A stretch of DNA of 64,000 nucleotides, from the NCBI GenBank assembly GCA_016792685.1, contig JAEULQ010000106.1:1-64000 (forward strand). The letters are read 5' to 3'. Below the pieces are notes generated by a model. That model saw nothing but the letters and a program-made list of their open reading frames with translations, was not told where the DNA came from and made no database searches. Source of the DNA: Tabrizicola sp. (GTDB lineage: Bacteria; Pseudomonadota; Alphaproteobacteria; Rhodobacterales; Rhodobacteraceae). Both the position numbers and the translations under genes were made by a program. Each line of letters begins with the position of its first letter. Positions within the stretch are counted from its first letter, which is position 1. Shown here piece by piece: positions 1 to 8,673 of the stretch.

Positions 1-525
1 ACGCATCTGCTTCCCGTGCTTTGGCTATCGGACTAGTGCATAAAGATAGTGCAGATCAACAGCGGCACAACTGCACGGTGCAAGCAAAATCAATGGCTTA
101 TGCGGCAAGGATTAGACTTCAATCCTCTCTTGCAGCACCATCCATCCCCTTGATTTTGCGCAAACACATGATCCACTTTGGATTTGTGCTGCGTACTTTT
201 GCCGATGGGTCGGGCAGATGCGATGTGCCGGGACATATCCAGGTCTGTTCGACGGAATCTTCGATAAGATCCTTCACCTCCCCCGGGACGATGCGACGAA
301 AGCCGATGGTGCCACCGTTGCGATTCCTGTGAGAGCCACAATCGGGGATCAGAATGTCGGATGAGGGGTTGCGGGTGCGATATGCCGGTGCCGTTGGGCG
401 ACGTGTAGGCAGCGGCCCCGGCAATGGAACGCGGCAGGGGTTTGATCCACCCAGCTGACCGGCCGTGATCGCCTGCGCAGCTGGTTGGCAGCGTTGCCGA
501 CGCGGGCTTCGGACATCGACTTGCC
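1..525. other. Non-coding or unresolved left edge
   Basis: No convincing gene is visible. Open frames exist on both strands, for example 21-332 plus and 119-592 minus, but their translations look like no family I recognise and their composition is not typical of the coding regions here. The stretch is somewhat less GC-rich than the rest. It ends at the palindromic operator of the metal sensor gene. A decayed transposase or gene remnant on the minus strand cannot be excluded. Confidence 0.4.
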
Positions 526-546
526 ATATCCCCCCAGGGGGGATAT
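526..546. promoter_or_regulatory. CsoR/RcnR-family operator, perfect 21-bp dyad
   Basis: This is a perfect inverted repeat: ATAT followed by six C, a central A at 536, six G and ATAT. Runs of G/C flanked by A/T are the known hallmark of CsoR, RcnR, FrmR and InrS operators. It ends only 9 nt before the ATG of the adjacent CsoR-family gene, so bound repressor would cover the translation start region. The G6 tract could also act as a ribosome-binding sequence. Autoregulation of the downstream metal-efflux genes is inferred. Confidence 0.85.
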
Positions 547-555
547 TCCGTTCCC

Positions 556-813
556 ATGACGGATCCGCACCGACATGCAAGCCATCCCGCAATCGCCATG
601 CGGCTGAAGCGTGCCGAAGGGCATTTGCGCCGCGTCGTCGGGATGATGGAGGAGGGCAAGCCCTGCCTTGACCTGGCCACGCAACTGCACGCGGTAGAGC
701 GGGCCGTGGCCGAGGCGAAGCGTGTCCTGATCCATGACCATATCGACCACTGTCTGTCCGAAGGCCATGGGCATGACATGGCCGAGATCAAGGCGCTGAC
801 AAAGCTTCTGTGA
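556..813 (+). CDS. CsoR/InrS-type metal-sensing repressor
   Basis: This is an 85-residue member of the CsoR/RcnR/FrmR family (DUF156), an all-alpha DNA-binding repressor released by metal. Visible ligand candidates are His5, Cys37, His62 and Cys66. Spacings of 32, 25 and 4 residues match, from memory, the nickel sensor InrS (His21, Cys53, His78, Cys82). The first three positions also match RcnR (His3, Cys35, His60). Further His residues sit in both tails. The start at 556 keeps His5 and lies just behind the operator at 526-546. Its stop overlaps the start of the His-tailed exporter by 1 nt. A nickel or cobalt sensor is the best reading; copper sensing is the alternative because Cys-His-Cys also fits CsoR. 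Confidence 0.88.
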   Translation: MTDPHRHASHPAIAMRLKRAEGHLRRVVGMMEEGKPCLDLATQLHAVERAVAEAKRVLIHDHIDHCLSEGHGHDMAEIKALTKLL

Positions 814-2120
814 TGCTGTCACCCCTGCGCAGCCCCACCTTCCGCCATCTCTTCGCCGCCCAGGTGGTGGCGCTTGTGGGGACCGGGCTTGCCACTGTTG
901 CCCTTGGCCTTTTGGCCTGGCAATTGGCCGGGGCGGATGCGGGGGCGGTGCTCGGCACGGCGCTGGCGATAAAGATGGTGGCCTATGTCACCCTTGCCCC
1001 CGTCGCAGCCGCCGTGGCCGAACGCCTGCCGCGACGGGCCTTTCTTGTGACGCTGGACCTGATCCGAGCCGGCGTCATCGCCTGCCTGCCCTTCGTGGAT
1101 CAGGTCTGGCAGGTCTACGTCCTGATCTTCGCGCTGCAGGCCGCGTCGGCGGGATTCACGCCCGCATTTCAGGCGGTGATCCCCGATGTGGTGAAGGGAG
1201 AAGACGACTATACCAACGCCCTGTCCCTGTTGCGTCTGGCCGAGGACCTGGAACAGCTCGCCTCGCCCGTTCTTGCGGCGGCCCTGCTGACGGTTGTCGG
1301 GTTTCCCGTGCTGTTCTTCGGAACCGTGATCGGCTTTGCCGGGTCGGCTTTGCTGGTGGCTACGGCGGCGCTGCCTGCGCGGGCGCCAGCCGAGGCTGGG
1401 CGGTTCTGGGCCGATGTGACCAAGGGAGTCCGGATCTATGGCCGCACCCCGCGCTTGCGGGGGCTGATGGTGATGGAGGCGTCGGTCGCTGCTGCGGGGG
1501 CGATGGTCTACGTCAACACGGTCGTTCTGGTGAAGGACCGGCTGGGGCTGGGCGAGCAGGCGGTTGCGCTGGCCTTTGCCGGGTTCGGCGCGGGGTCGAT
1601 GCTGGCGGCGGTGCTGCTGCCGCGCCTGCTGTCGCGGCTGCCGGATCGCCCGGTGATGATCGGTGGGGCCAGCCTGATGGTTTGCGGTGTCGGGGCGGTG
1701 CCCCTGATCGGCAGCATGGCGGGCCTGCTGGTCCTCTGGGCGGCGATCGGTTTCGGCTTTTCGCTGACGCAGACACCCATCGGCCGGATCATCAACCGTT
1801 CGGCCGGCGAGGCGGATCGTGGCGCGGTCTTTGCCGCGCAATTCGCGCTGTCTCATGCCTGCTGGCTGGTCACCTATCCGCTTGCGGGATGGGTGGGAGC
1901 AAGTGCGGGCCTGTCGGTGGCCTCGACAGTGCTTGCAGGCGTCGGGGCTGCAGGACTGCTCGCCGTCTTGCGCATCTGGCCTGCCCATGATCCGGCGGTT
2001 CTGGCTCATGACCATCCCGACCTGCCCGCAGACCATCCCCACTTGCGCGACCACGGGCCGGGACATGCCCATGTCCTTGTGATCGACGATCTGCACCGGG
2101 TCTGGCCAAAGCGGAGTTGA
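813..2120 (+). CDS. MFS metal exporter with His-rich C-terminal tail (NrsD/NreB-like)
   Basis: This is a 435-residue major facilitator protein with about 12 hydrophobic segments. The last roughly 45 residues are cytoplasmic in style and rich in His and Asp, with repeated HD, DHP and HAH motifs. Such tails are known in the nickel exporters NrsD and NreB. The ATG at 813 overlaps the sensor's TGA, so the two genes are translationally coupled and presumably derepressed together. A role in exporting nickel or cobalt from the cytoplasm is inferred from the sensor ligand set, the tail and the family. The substrate itself cannot be read from sequence. Confidence 0.8.
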   Translation: MLSPLRSPTFRHLFAAQVVALVGTGLATVALGLLAWQLAGADAGAVLGTALAIKMVAYVTLAPVAAAVAERLPRRAFLVTLDLIRAGVIACLPFVDQVWQVYVLIFALQAASAGFTPAFQAVIPDVVKGEDDYTNALSLLRLAEDLEQLASPVLAAALLTVVGFPVLFFGTVIGFAGSALLVATAALPARAPAEAGRFWADVTKGVRIYGRTPRLRGLMVMEASVAAAGAMVYVNTVVLVKDRLGLGEQAVALAFAGFGAGSMLAAVLLPRLLSRLPDRPVMIGGASLMVCGVGAVPLIGSMAGLLVLWAAIGFGFSLTQTPIGRIINRSAGEADRGAVFAAQFALSHACWLVTYPLAGWVGASAGLSVASTVLAGVGAAGLLAVLRIWPAHDPAVLAHDHPDLPADHPHLRDHGPGHAHVLVIDDLHRVWPKRS

Positions 2121-2276
2121 GCCCGGTCGCGAGCGGCGGACGGATGGGTCGTACTGGGGCCGCCCGTGGTTCGGAAGCAAACGAGCACTTCACGGATTGC
2201 GCATGGGTTGATTCAGGTCATCGCAGCGGAAGATCGATCGGCCAGAATGGCAAAAGTTTGCGGAGGTCTGTCCTTG

Positions 2277-4016
2277 ATGCCTTTCACCATGCTTGAAGAC
2301 GCGGCGTGCTTCTTGTTCTTCACTGGAAAGGGCGGGGTGGGGAAAACCTCGCTCAGCTGCGCGGTGGCCCTGTCCTTGGCGGATCGGGGCAAGCGGGTGC
2401 TTCTGGTCAGCACCGACCCTGCTTCCAACCTGGACGAGATGCTCGGTGTGCGGCTTACGGACCAGCCGATGGCTGTTCCGGGCGCTGCGGGCCTGTTTGC
2501 ACTGAACATCGACCCCGACAAGGCGGCCGAGGATTACCGGGCGCGCGTCCTTGATCAGATGGACGCCACGGCGACGGAAGAAGACCGTGCCACCGTGCGG
2601 GAGCAGCTTTCGGGGGCCTGCACCATCGAGATCGCGGCCTTCGACGAATTCGTGGGATTGCTGGCGGGCGAGGCAGAGGGCTTCGACCATGTGATCTTCG
2701 ACACCGCGCCAACCGGCCATACGTTGCGGCTTCTCAGCCTGCCACGGGCATGGACGGGGTTCCTGAAGGGCAATGATCGCGGGGCATCCTGTCTTGGCCC
2801 GCATTCGGGTCTGAAGATGCAGGAGGCGCGGTTCAAGGCGGCCTTGGAAACGCTGTCCGATCCGGCCCGCACGGCAATCGTGCTGGTCACGCGGGCGGAT
2901 CGCGGCGCGGTGCGCGAGGCGGGCCGCACGTCGGACGAATTGCGCGCCCTGGGGCTTGGCAACCAGCGGCTGGTCATCAACGGGGTCTTCCATGTCTCTG
3001 CCAAGGGCGATCCTGTGGCCGAAGGTTTGGCGCGGGATCATGCGGCAGTGATCGCGGCACTGCCTGCGAACCTTGCACAGCTGCCCCGGGACGAGGTGGC
3101 CTTGCGATCCTTCGACATGGTGGGCCTGAGCGCACTGCGCGCGCTCTTCCGTGACGAGGTTCTGAGCGCGGCGGCTGCGTCACCGGCGGCGATCGACGCG
3201 GCGGGGCTGGATGCGATGGTTGACGACCTGGCCAAGGCGGGGCGGGGGTTGGTGATGGTCATGGGCAAGGGGGGCGTGGGCAAGACGACCGTCGCCGCTG
3301 CCGTGGCGGTGGGTCTGGTGAAGCGCGGACACAAGGTGCACCTGACCACGACCGATCCGGCGGCGCATGTGTCGCTGGTGCTGGATGGCCGTCTTGACGG
3401 GTTGACCGTTGACCGGATCGACCCGGTGGCCGAGACGGCGCGCTATGTGGAGAAGGTGCTGCTTACCAAGGGGCACGATCTGGACGAAGCCGACCGCGCG
3501 CTGATGCGCGAGGATCTGGCCTCACCCTGCACCGAGGAGGTGGCGGTGTTCCACGCCTTCTCGCGTATCGTAGCCGAGGCGCGGGGGGCCTTCGTCGTGA
3601 TGGACACCGCGCCGACGGGGCACACGCTGCTGCTGCTGGATGCGACGGGTGCCTATCACCGGCAGATGACGCAGGACATCGGGACGGTGCAGGGGCGGAT
3701 CGTCACGCCGCTGATGCGGTTGCAGGACCCCGATTACACGAAGATCGTCCTTGTGGCCCTGCCCGAGACGACGCCCGTTTCCGAGGCGGCTAGCCTGCAG
3801 GAAGACCTGCGCCGGGCGAAGATCGAACCCTGGGCCTGGGTGCTGAACCGCTCGATGGCGCGCACGGGCACGACCGATCCGTTGTTGCAGCGCCGGATCG
3901 TGGGCGAGGCGACGCAGATCGCGCGGATCCGAGGCGGGCTGGCGCGGCGGATGTATCTGCTGCCCTTCCTTGCCGAGCCGCCGGTGGGCATTCCGAAGCT
4001 TCTTGCCTTGACCTGA
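2277..4016 (+). CDS. arsA: ArsA-type pump-driving ATPase, two-domain
   Basis: This 579-residue protein is close to the 583 residues of E. coli ArsA. Two tandem nucleotide-binding halves are visible, with P-loops GKGGVGKT at residues 17-24 and 330-337. Each half has a DTAPTGHT switch motif. Cys115, Cys172 and Cys418 correspond to the arsenite/antimonite-binding Cys113, Cys172 and Cys422. The start was chosen at 2277 because GGAGG lies 10 nt upstream; an upstream extension would be atypical. ArsA normally energises ArsB, with ArsD as chaperone, but no arsB, acr3, arsD or arsC is seen here. The gene follows the MFS exporter by 156 nt with no obvious terminator, so shared transcription is possible. 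Confidence 0.93.
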   Translation: MPFTMLEDAACFLFFTGKGGVGKTSLSCAVALSLADRGKRVLLVSTDPASNLDEMLGVRLTDQPMAVPGAAGLFALNIDPDKAAEDYRARVLDQMDATATEEDRATVREQLSGACTIEIAAFDEFVGLLAGEAEGFDHVIFDTAPTGHTLRLLSLPRAWTGFLKGNDRGASCLGPHSGLKMQEARFKAALETLSDPARTAIVLVTRADRGAVREAGRTSDELRALGLGNQRLVINGVFHVSAKGDPVAEGLARDHAAVIAALPANLAQLPRDEVALRSFDMVGLSALRALFRDEVLSAAAASPAAIDAAGLDAMVDDLAKAGRGLVMVMGKGGVGKTTVAAAVAVGLVKRGHKVHLTTTDPAAHVSLVLDGRLDGLTVDRIDPVAETARYVEKVLLTKGHDLDEADRALMREDLASPCTEEVAVFHAFSRIVAEARGAFVVMDTAPTGHTLLLLDATGAYHRQMTQDIGTVQGRIVTPLMRLQDPDYTKIVLVALPETTPVSEAASLQEDLRRAKIEPWAWVLNRSMARTGTTDPLLQRRIVGEATQIARIRGGLARRMYLLPFLAEPPVGIPKLLALT

Positions 4017-4271
4017 AGCCATGACGGAGTGCTGGGAAGAAGACCACGCTCTGGCGTGACCGTCGGCATTCGGCCCATCGCGTCGGACGTACCTCGGCTG
4101 CGCACGGACCAAGGAATGGAAGCAGAATTCGCAAGCTCGCAAGGCCCGCAATCAGACGCTCGACTGGCAACTGCGCGCAGACCTTTGGCAGGCCGGGAAA
4201 CCCTTGTGAGGTGGTGAAGGCCAGGAAAGCTCTGCCTTTTTGCGAGCGGTCGCCTGCGGGCCGGGACGGGG

Positions 4272-5639
4272 TCAGGCAGTTGGCCCGGCTTCTGCAGCGA
4301 CCTCACGGCGCAAGACGGCGGCGAAGAAGCCGTCCGTGCCATGGCGCGCGGGGGTGAGCGACAGGTAATCCCGGTGGGCCGAACCGGTCACAATCGGTGT
4401 GACCGCCTGCAGGGGCACGACCGAAAAGGCCGGGTGCGCGGCAAGAAATGCCGCGACCTGATCTTCGTTTTCCTCGGACAGCATCGAGCACGTTGCATAG
4501 ACCAGGCGTCCGCCTGGCTTCACCAGGCGTGCGGCACTTGCAAGGATCCTTTGCTGCAGGGCCACAAGCGCCTGCACCCCCAGTTCAGGCGCACGCCAGC
4601 GGGCGTCAGGGTTCCGCCGCCAGGTGCCGGTGCCTGTACAGGGCGCATCGACCAGCACGCGGTCAAAGCCGCCCTTGTGGCGCTTTATCCAGCGGTCAGT
4701 CTCACTGGTCAGAAGCCTGGTCTCGGCATTGTGCAGGCCTGCGCGTCTCAGGCGTTCGGCACAGCGTTTCAGCCGGGTCTCGTTGACGTCGCAGGCGACG
4801 ATATGCCCCTTGTTCATCATCTGGGCGGCAAGGGCCAGGGTCTTCCCACCCGCCCCGGCGCAGAAGTCGACCAATTGCTCTCCGGGCCGCGCATCGACGA
4901 GATGGGCGACCAGTTGTGACCCCTCGTCCTGGATCTCGATCTCGCCGGTCTTGAGCCCAGGCAGCCGGGCCAGAGAGAGGCGTTCCGCCACCCGGATGCC
5001 CTGAGGCGCGAGCTTTGTGACCTCGGCCCGTATCCCGAGGTCCTTCAATCCGCGCAGTACCGACGCGCGGGTCGCCTTGAACGGGTTGACCCGCAAGTCC
5101 AGGGGTGGCGGCGCAAGCGTCGCCGACATCTCGTCCGCGAAAGCCGCCCCGAAACGCTGCCGAAGGGGCCCGACGGCCCAAGGCGGACATTCGAGGCGCA
5201 CCTCTTCGGGCATGTCGGGATGGTCGATTGCGGCACCCTGCAATTCGCCCACCAGCTTGTGCTCCGGCTCGGTCAGGGGTGCCGCAGCGGAAAAGAGACG
5301 CCGCACCAGATCGGGCGTCTGACCTTCGGCCAGCGCCATCCACGCCAATAGCCGGTTCCGGTGAGTGTCGGGGCGCCCCAGTCGCGCCAGCCACCAGCCA
5401 AGCCGCGCACGGTGCCTGAGCAACGCATAGAGCCGTTCAAGGATCGCGCCCCGATCCTCGTCGTTGAGCGGTCGGCGGGTCCGAAAGTAGGCGGAGGTGA
5501 TGGCATCCGCCGGGCGCGCTGAACGATCGACTTCGGCCATGAGATCAAGCGTGGCTTGCAGACGCGCAGCTGTGATTGCGATGGAACGGTCGGCATGAGA
5601 GGCAACCGAACGAGACGGATTCCTGGTCACTTTTCCCAC
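4272..5639 (-). CDS. rsmB: RsmB-family 16S rRNA (cytosine-C5) methyltransferase
   Basis: This is a SAM-dependent RNA m5C methyltransferase with an N-terminal NusB-like helical region and a C-terminal Rossmann methyltransferase. The two catalytic cysteines of the family are visible: DAPCTGTGTWRRNPD carries the motif IV Pro-Cys and ATCSMLSEENE carries the motif VI Thr-Cys. The SAM loop is FCAGAGGKTLALA. The start is uncertain. A GTG at 5639 has GGAAGG 7-8 nt upstream and gives 455 residues. A GTG at 5630 and a TTG at 5708 are alternatives. It acts on ribosomal RNA in the cytoplasm. It is separate from the glycosyltransferase operon upstream. Confidence 0.88.
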   Translation of the reverse strand: MGKVTRNPSRSVASHADRSIAITAARLQATLDLMAEVDRSARPADAITSAYFRTRRPLNDEDRGAILERLYALLRHRARLGWWLARLGRPDTHRNRLLAWMALAEGQTPDLVRRLFSAAAPLTEPEHKLVGELQGAAIDHPDMPEEVRLECPPWAVGPLRQRFGAAFADEMSATLAPPPLDLRVNPFKATRASVLRGLKDLGIRAEVTKLAPQGIRVAERLSLARLPGLKTGEIEIQDEGSQLVAHLVDARPGEQLVDFCAGAGGKTLALAAQMMNKGHIVACDVNETRLKRCAERLRRAGLHNAETRLLTSETDRWIKRHKGGFDRVLVDAPCTGTGTWRRNPDARWRAPELGVQALVALQQRILASAARLVKPGGRLVYATCSMLSEENEDQVAAFLAAHPAFSVVPLQAVTPIVTGSAHRDYLSLTPARHGTDGFFAAVLRREVAAEAGPTA

Positions 5640-5780
5640 CTGTTCGCCTTCCACCGGGTGCCGACGGCACTGGGGACCTTGTTTATTTTGAGCATCCGCT
5701 GATGCCAACCTGCATTCGTGGTGAGGAACCGATCTTGCGGCTTCGCGCAGCGCCTTGCCGGGACGAACGTCACGGACCGT

Positions 5781-6173
5781 TCAGGACGCTGGTTTGTAGA
5801 CCCAGTGTTTCGATACCAGGTAAACCATGATCGTGATGCCGCCGGTGACCAGCACCTGGCTTGCGAAGATCGGAAGCTGCAGGCCGTCGACGAGCGCCGC
5901 CATGACAAGCGAGTTCAGCGCCATGGCCACGCCGTGCATCACCACAAAGCGCGTCACGCTGCGACCGGTCGGGGCGCCAGCCCGGAACGTGATCAGGCTT
6001 TGCAGGATGTAGTTGTAGACCATGCTGCCCGCATAGCAGCAGGCGGTCAGGAGGATGGTGCTTTCGATCTGACCCTGCAACGCCCACAGCATCAGGAAAT
6101 AGACTGCCGTCGAGGAGGCGCCGACAGCGAGGAAGCTGATGGGTTGCCGGAGGCGGACGAGGGTCGGGCTCAA
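5781..6173 (-). CDS. GtrA-family membrane protein (putative polyprenyl-sugar flippase)
   Basis: This 130-residue protein has four predicted membrane helices and the GtrA layout, including a FLAVGASSTAVYF-like first helix and a Tyr-Asn motif in the second. GtrA proteins are thought to flip undecaprenyl-phosphate-linked glucose in O-antigen modification systems. Its start overlaps the stop of the upstream GT-C gene by 4 nt. It is the last gene of a four-gene minus-strand operon with a GtrB-like transferase. This context supports lipid-linked sugar translocation. Confidence 0.88.
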   Translation of the reverse strand: MSPTLVRLRQPISFLAVGASSTAVYFLMLWALQGQIESTILLTACCYAGSMVYNYILQSLITFRAGAPTGRSVTRFVVMHGVAMALNSLVMAALVDGLQLPIFASQVLVTGGITIMVYLVSKHWVYKPAS

Positions 6174-7756
6174 TCAGCGGACCTTTCAAATAGCGCGCCG
6201 TAATCGCCTTGCATGCGGACCTTGTAGTCCTGGCCCATGAAGGCGAGGAGTTCGGTCAGCACGGGGCGCGGAGACGAGTCTGACTGGGTGACACGGCCAT
6301 CGGCCCCGACTGTCTGGCCGGTGATCAGGATGAACTTTGGCCGATGGGTCCGAAAGCCATCGCGGATCTCGGTCATCCAGGCGTCGTGGAGCGTGAAGTC
6401 GGGGGTGATCAGTTCGATTGCGGGGGTGATGAAGCGGTGTGCAGGCAACCGCCCCGCCAGATAGGGAACATGGTAGGCTGTCCCGTACAGGGCCATCCGG
6501 TCCTCGGGCGCACTTTCCGAGCGGATGATCTCGACCATGCGGGCCTGGTCGGGGCCCGGCAGGTCATAGCTGCCTGCGACCGGAGCGATGCCGTTCGTCG
6601 CGACATCCGCCAGAAGATGGCGGTGCCCGGCAAGCTTTGAGGCCGTGCCCAGAGCGGCGAGAGCGGCAAGGGCCAGCGTCAGCGCGGTCAGAAGCCGACG
6701 CCGTCCCGCAGTGGGGCTGCCGACCGCCCGTTCGAAGAGTTGATCGAGGGCGACAGCGGCCAAAAGAACCAGCAGGGTCAGAAGGCCGCCCAGATGGTAG
6801 CCGAAGCCCTTCTGCTGCGCGACATAGGACAGGACCACCGCCGCGGCGAGGCCAAGCACAAGCATGACCGGATAGCTGAGCCTGCCGTCGCGCAAGAGCC
6901 AGAGGCCAAGTCCAATGGCGCCGCACAGCGTGATCCAGTGCCACCAGCGCAGGAGGATCATGATGAAGTTATCGGTCATATCCATCGGCGGGGCACCGAA
7001 ATAGACCTGCGACGTGAAAAGGTACGACTGTTGGTACCAGTCATCCAGGTTGCCGACCGCGGACGCCCAGAGAAGGATGGCCAGGACCACGGCCGCAAAC
7101 CCTGCCAGAAGCGCGGACACGCGGGCGGCCGGACCAAGCTTGCGCGGCCAGCCGATCCAGCTGCGGGGAAGAAGTTCGAGGATGACCAGTCCGGCGAGGA
7201 CCGACAGATAGGTGGGGCGCACCATGACGGCAAATGCGACAAGCGCGCCAGCCAGCACCAGCGCGGCTGCTTCGCGGCGGCGGGGGGCGAGCATGCCGGT
7301 GCAGGCCATCACCAGCAGACCCATCGCCACGATGTCGCGCTGCCCGGCCATCCAGCCGCTGGCCGTGACGTAAAGCGCCGGGTAGAGCGCCAGCATGACC
7401 CAGGGTGCCAGACGGAAACCCGCACGTCGCAGGAACAGGGCCCCGGCCAGGGTCGAGAGCTGCACCAGAACGAAATCCAGCATGTGCCAGGACCAGGGCA
7501 CCGGACCGAACAGCCTTACGGCCGCTTCGTGCAGCAGCATGCCGCCGGGCCAGTTCATGTCGAAGCTGCCGGCGTAGAACGGATAACCCTGGGTCGCCAT
7601 CCAGCCCATGTAGTCGAACTGCGCCTGATCCGGGGAGGGTTCGAGCTTGAGGTAGAGCACGCAGAGGATGGGCAGGGAGACGAGCCACACTAGCACCAAC
7701 GATGCGCGGATCAGGCGAAAGATGCCGTTCTCGGCGGGAAGAGTGTTGGTCGTCAT
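6170..7756 (-). CDS. GT-C type membrane glycosyltransferase (GtrC-like role)
   Basis: This 528-residue protein has about ten hydrophobic segments and a large soluble C-terminal domain from about residue 400. The first periplasmic loop carries acidic residues (SPDQAQFDYMGW) where GT-C enzymes such as ArnT and PMT place their catalytic Asp. It probably transfers a sugar from a polyprenyl phosphate to a surface glycan or protein on the periplasmic face. It overlaps the upstream epimerase stop by 1 nt and gtrA by 4 nt. Acceptor and sugar are unknown. Confidence 0.75.
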   Translation of the reverse strand: MTTNTLPAENGIFRLIRASLVLVWLVSLPILCVLYLKLEPSPDQAQFDYMGWMATQGYPFYAGSFDMNWPGGMLLHEAAVRLFGPVPWSWHMLDFVLVQLSTLAGALFLRRAGFRLAPWVMLALYPALYVTASGWMAGQRDIVAMGLLVMACTGMLAPRRREAAALVLAGALVAFAVMVRPTYLSVLAGLVILELLPRSWIGWPRKLGPAARVSALLAGFAAVVLAILLWASAVGNLDDWYQQSYLFTSQVYFGAPPMDMTDNFIMILLRWWHWITLCGAIGLGLWLLRDGRLSYPVMLVLGLAAAVVLSYVAQQKGFGYHLGGLLTLLVLLAAVALDQLFERAVGSPTAGRRRLLTALTLALAALAALGTASKLAGHRHLLADVATNGIAPVAGSYDLPGPDQARMVEIIRSESAPEDRMALYGTAYHVPYLAGRLPAHRFITPAIELITPDFTLHDAWMTEIRDGFRTHRPKFILITGQTVGADGRVTQSDSSPRPVLTELLAFMGQDYKVRMQGDYGALFERSAD

Positions 7757-8673
7757 CAGGCGCGGCCCCAGGAAAAGCCGCTGCGGAACAGGGCCAGCGT
7801 GTGTGAAATGCCGCTTGCCAGCGGGGTGGCCTGCCAGTCGGGCGGCAGGGCAGAGGGCAGGAAGCTCATGTCCCCGGCATTGGTCGGGCGCGAGTCGTAT
7901 TGCAGGAAGACCGGCCGGTCGATCCGGCTCCGGATCCGCTCGATCACTTCGAAGACCGATGCGGACCGGCCGCTGGCCAGAAGATGGGTGCGATTGTCCG
8001 GTCCCGGCGGCGGTGAAACGATCTGTTGGGCGACAAACTGGCCGATGTCGTCGGCCAGAAGGAAGTCCCGCAGTGTGTAGGGACTGCCGGTGATCCGGGT
8101 CGTGCGCCCGTGCAGCACGTTCGAGACCAGCGCCGTCACAAGGCCGATGCGCTTTGACTGGGTCATCCCGTAGACCGAGCTTGGCCGATAGATCACACGG
8201 CGGGACAGGCCCTCTGTGGCCAGGAGCAGCGTCTCTTGTGCAAGCTTGCCCCTGCCATAGGGACGAAGCGGGTGGGGGACGCTTTCCGTGGTGCAGTGGG
8301 TCTGGCCCTCGAACAGGCCGCCAGCCGAGCTCATCATGTGGAAATCGACGGCGCGTTCCCGGCCCAGGGCAACGGCAAACTGGACAATCTCGGCCAAAAG
8401 CGCGGTTTCAAGCTGCATCTCCGCATCGGATGCGCCAAAGCCGTTCTGACCGCCCGCCCAGACCAGGGCCACCCGTCCGGTCAATGGCAGCGCCGCCCGG
8501 ATGGCTGTCTTCTCGCCCTCGCGCCGGGCTGGGTCGTTCCAACTGTAGGGCAGGTCGACAGTCGTCGTCTCGAACCGTTGCCGAAGGGCACGGTCGATCG
8601 TGGCCCCGATCAATCCCAGGCCGAACAGCAGGACGGTCAACGGATCCCGGTTTCCGACCCGCAGAAGCCTCAT
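7756..8673 (-). CDS. NAD-dependent epimerase/dehydratase-family protein
   Basis: This is a 305-residue extended SDR. The N-terminal FGLGLIGATI is a dinucleotide-binding glycine motif, and PYGRGKLAQE provides the Tyr-x3-Lys catalytic pair. The ATG at 8673 overlaps the upstream glycosyltransferase stop (ATGA), which favours it over the upstream in-frame ATG at 8703. Position between a GtrB-like and a GT-C enzyme suggests it modifies the nucleotide sugar or lipid-linked sugar used by this operon. That is inference from context; the substrate is not identifiable. Confidence 0.78.
   Translation of the reverse strand: MRLLRVGNRDPLTVLLFGLGLIGATIDRALRQRFETTTVDLPYSWNDPARREGEKTAIRAALPLTGRVALVWAGGQNGFGASDAEMQLETALLAEIVQFAVALGRERAVDFHMMSSAGGLFEGQTHCTTESVPHPLRPYGRGKLAQETLLLATEGLSRRVIYRPSSVYGMTQSKRIGLVTALVSNVLHGRTTRITGSPYTLRDFLLADDIGQFVAQQIVSPPPGPDNRTHLLASGRSASVFEVIERIRSRIDRPVFLQYDSRPTNAGDMSFLPSALPPDWQATPLASGISHTLALFRSGFSWGRA

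Noticed and set aside
119..592. Minus-strand open frame at the left edge, possible transposase remnant
   Set aside because: No catalytic motif or terminal inverted repeats could be identified.
819..2180. 453-codon open frame antisense to the MFS exporter
   Set aside because: Rich in Arg, Gln and Gly with no domain, and fully explained by codon bias of the plus-strand gene.
4017..4271. Short open frame 4029-4217 between convergent genes
   Set aside because: No ribosome-binding site, no family resemblance and atypical composition.
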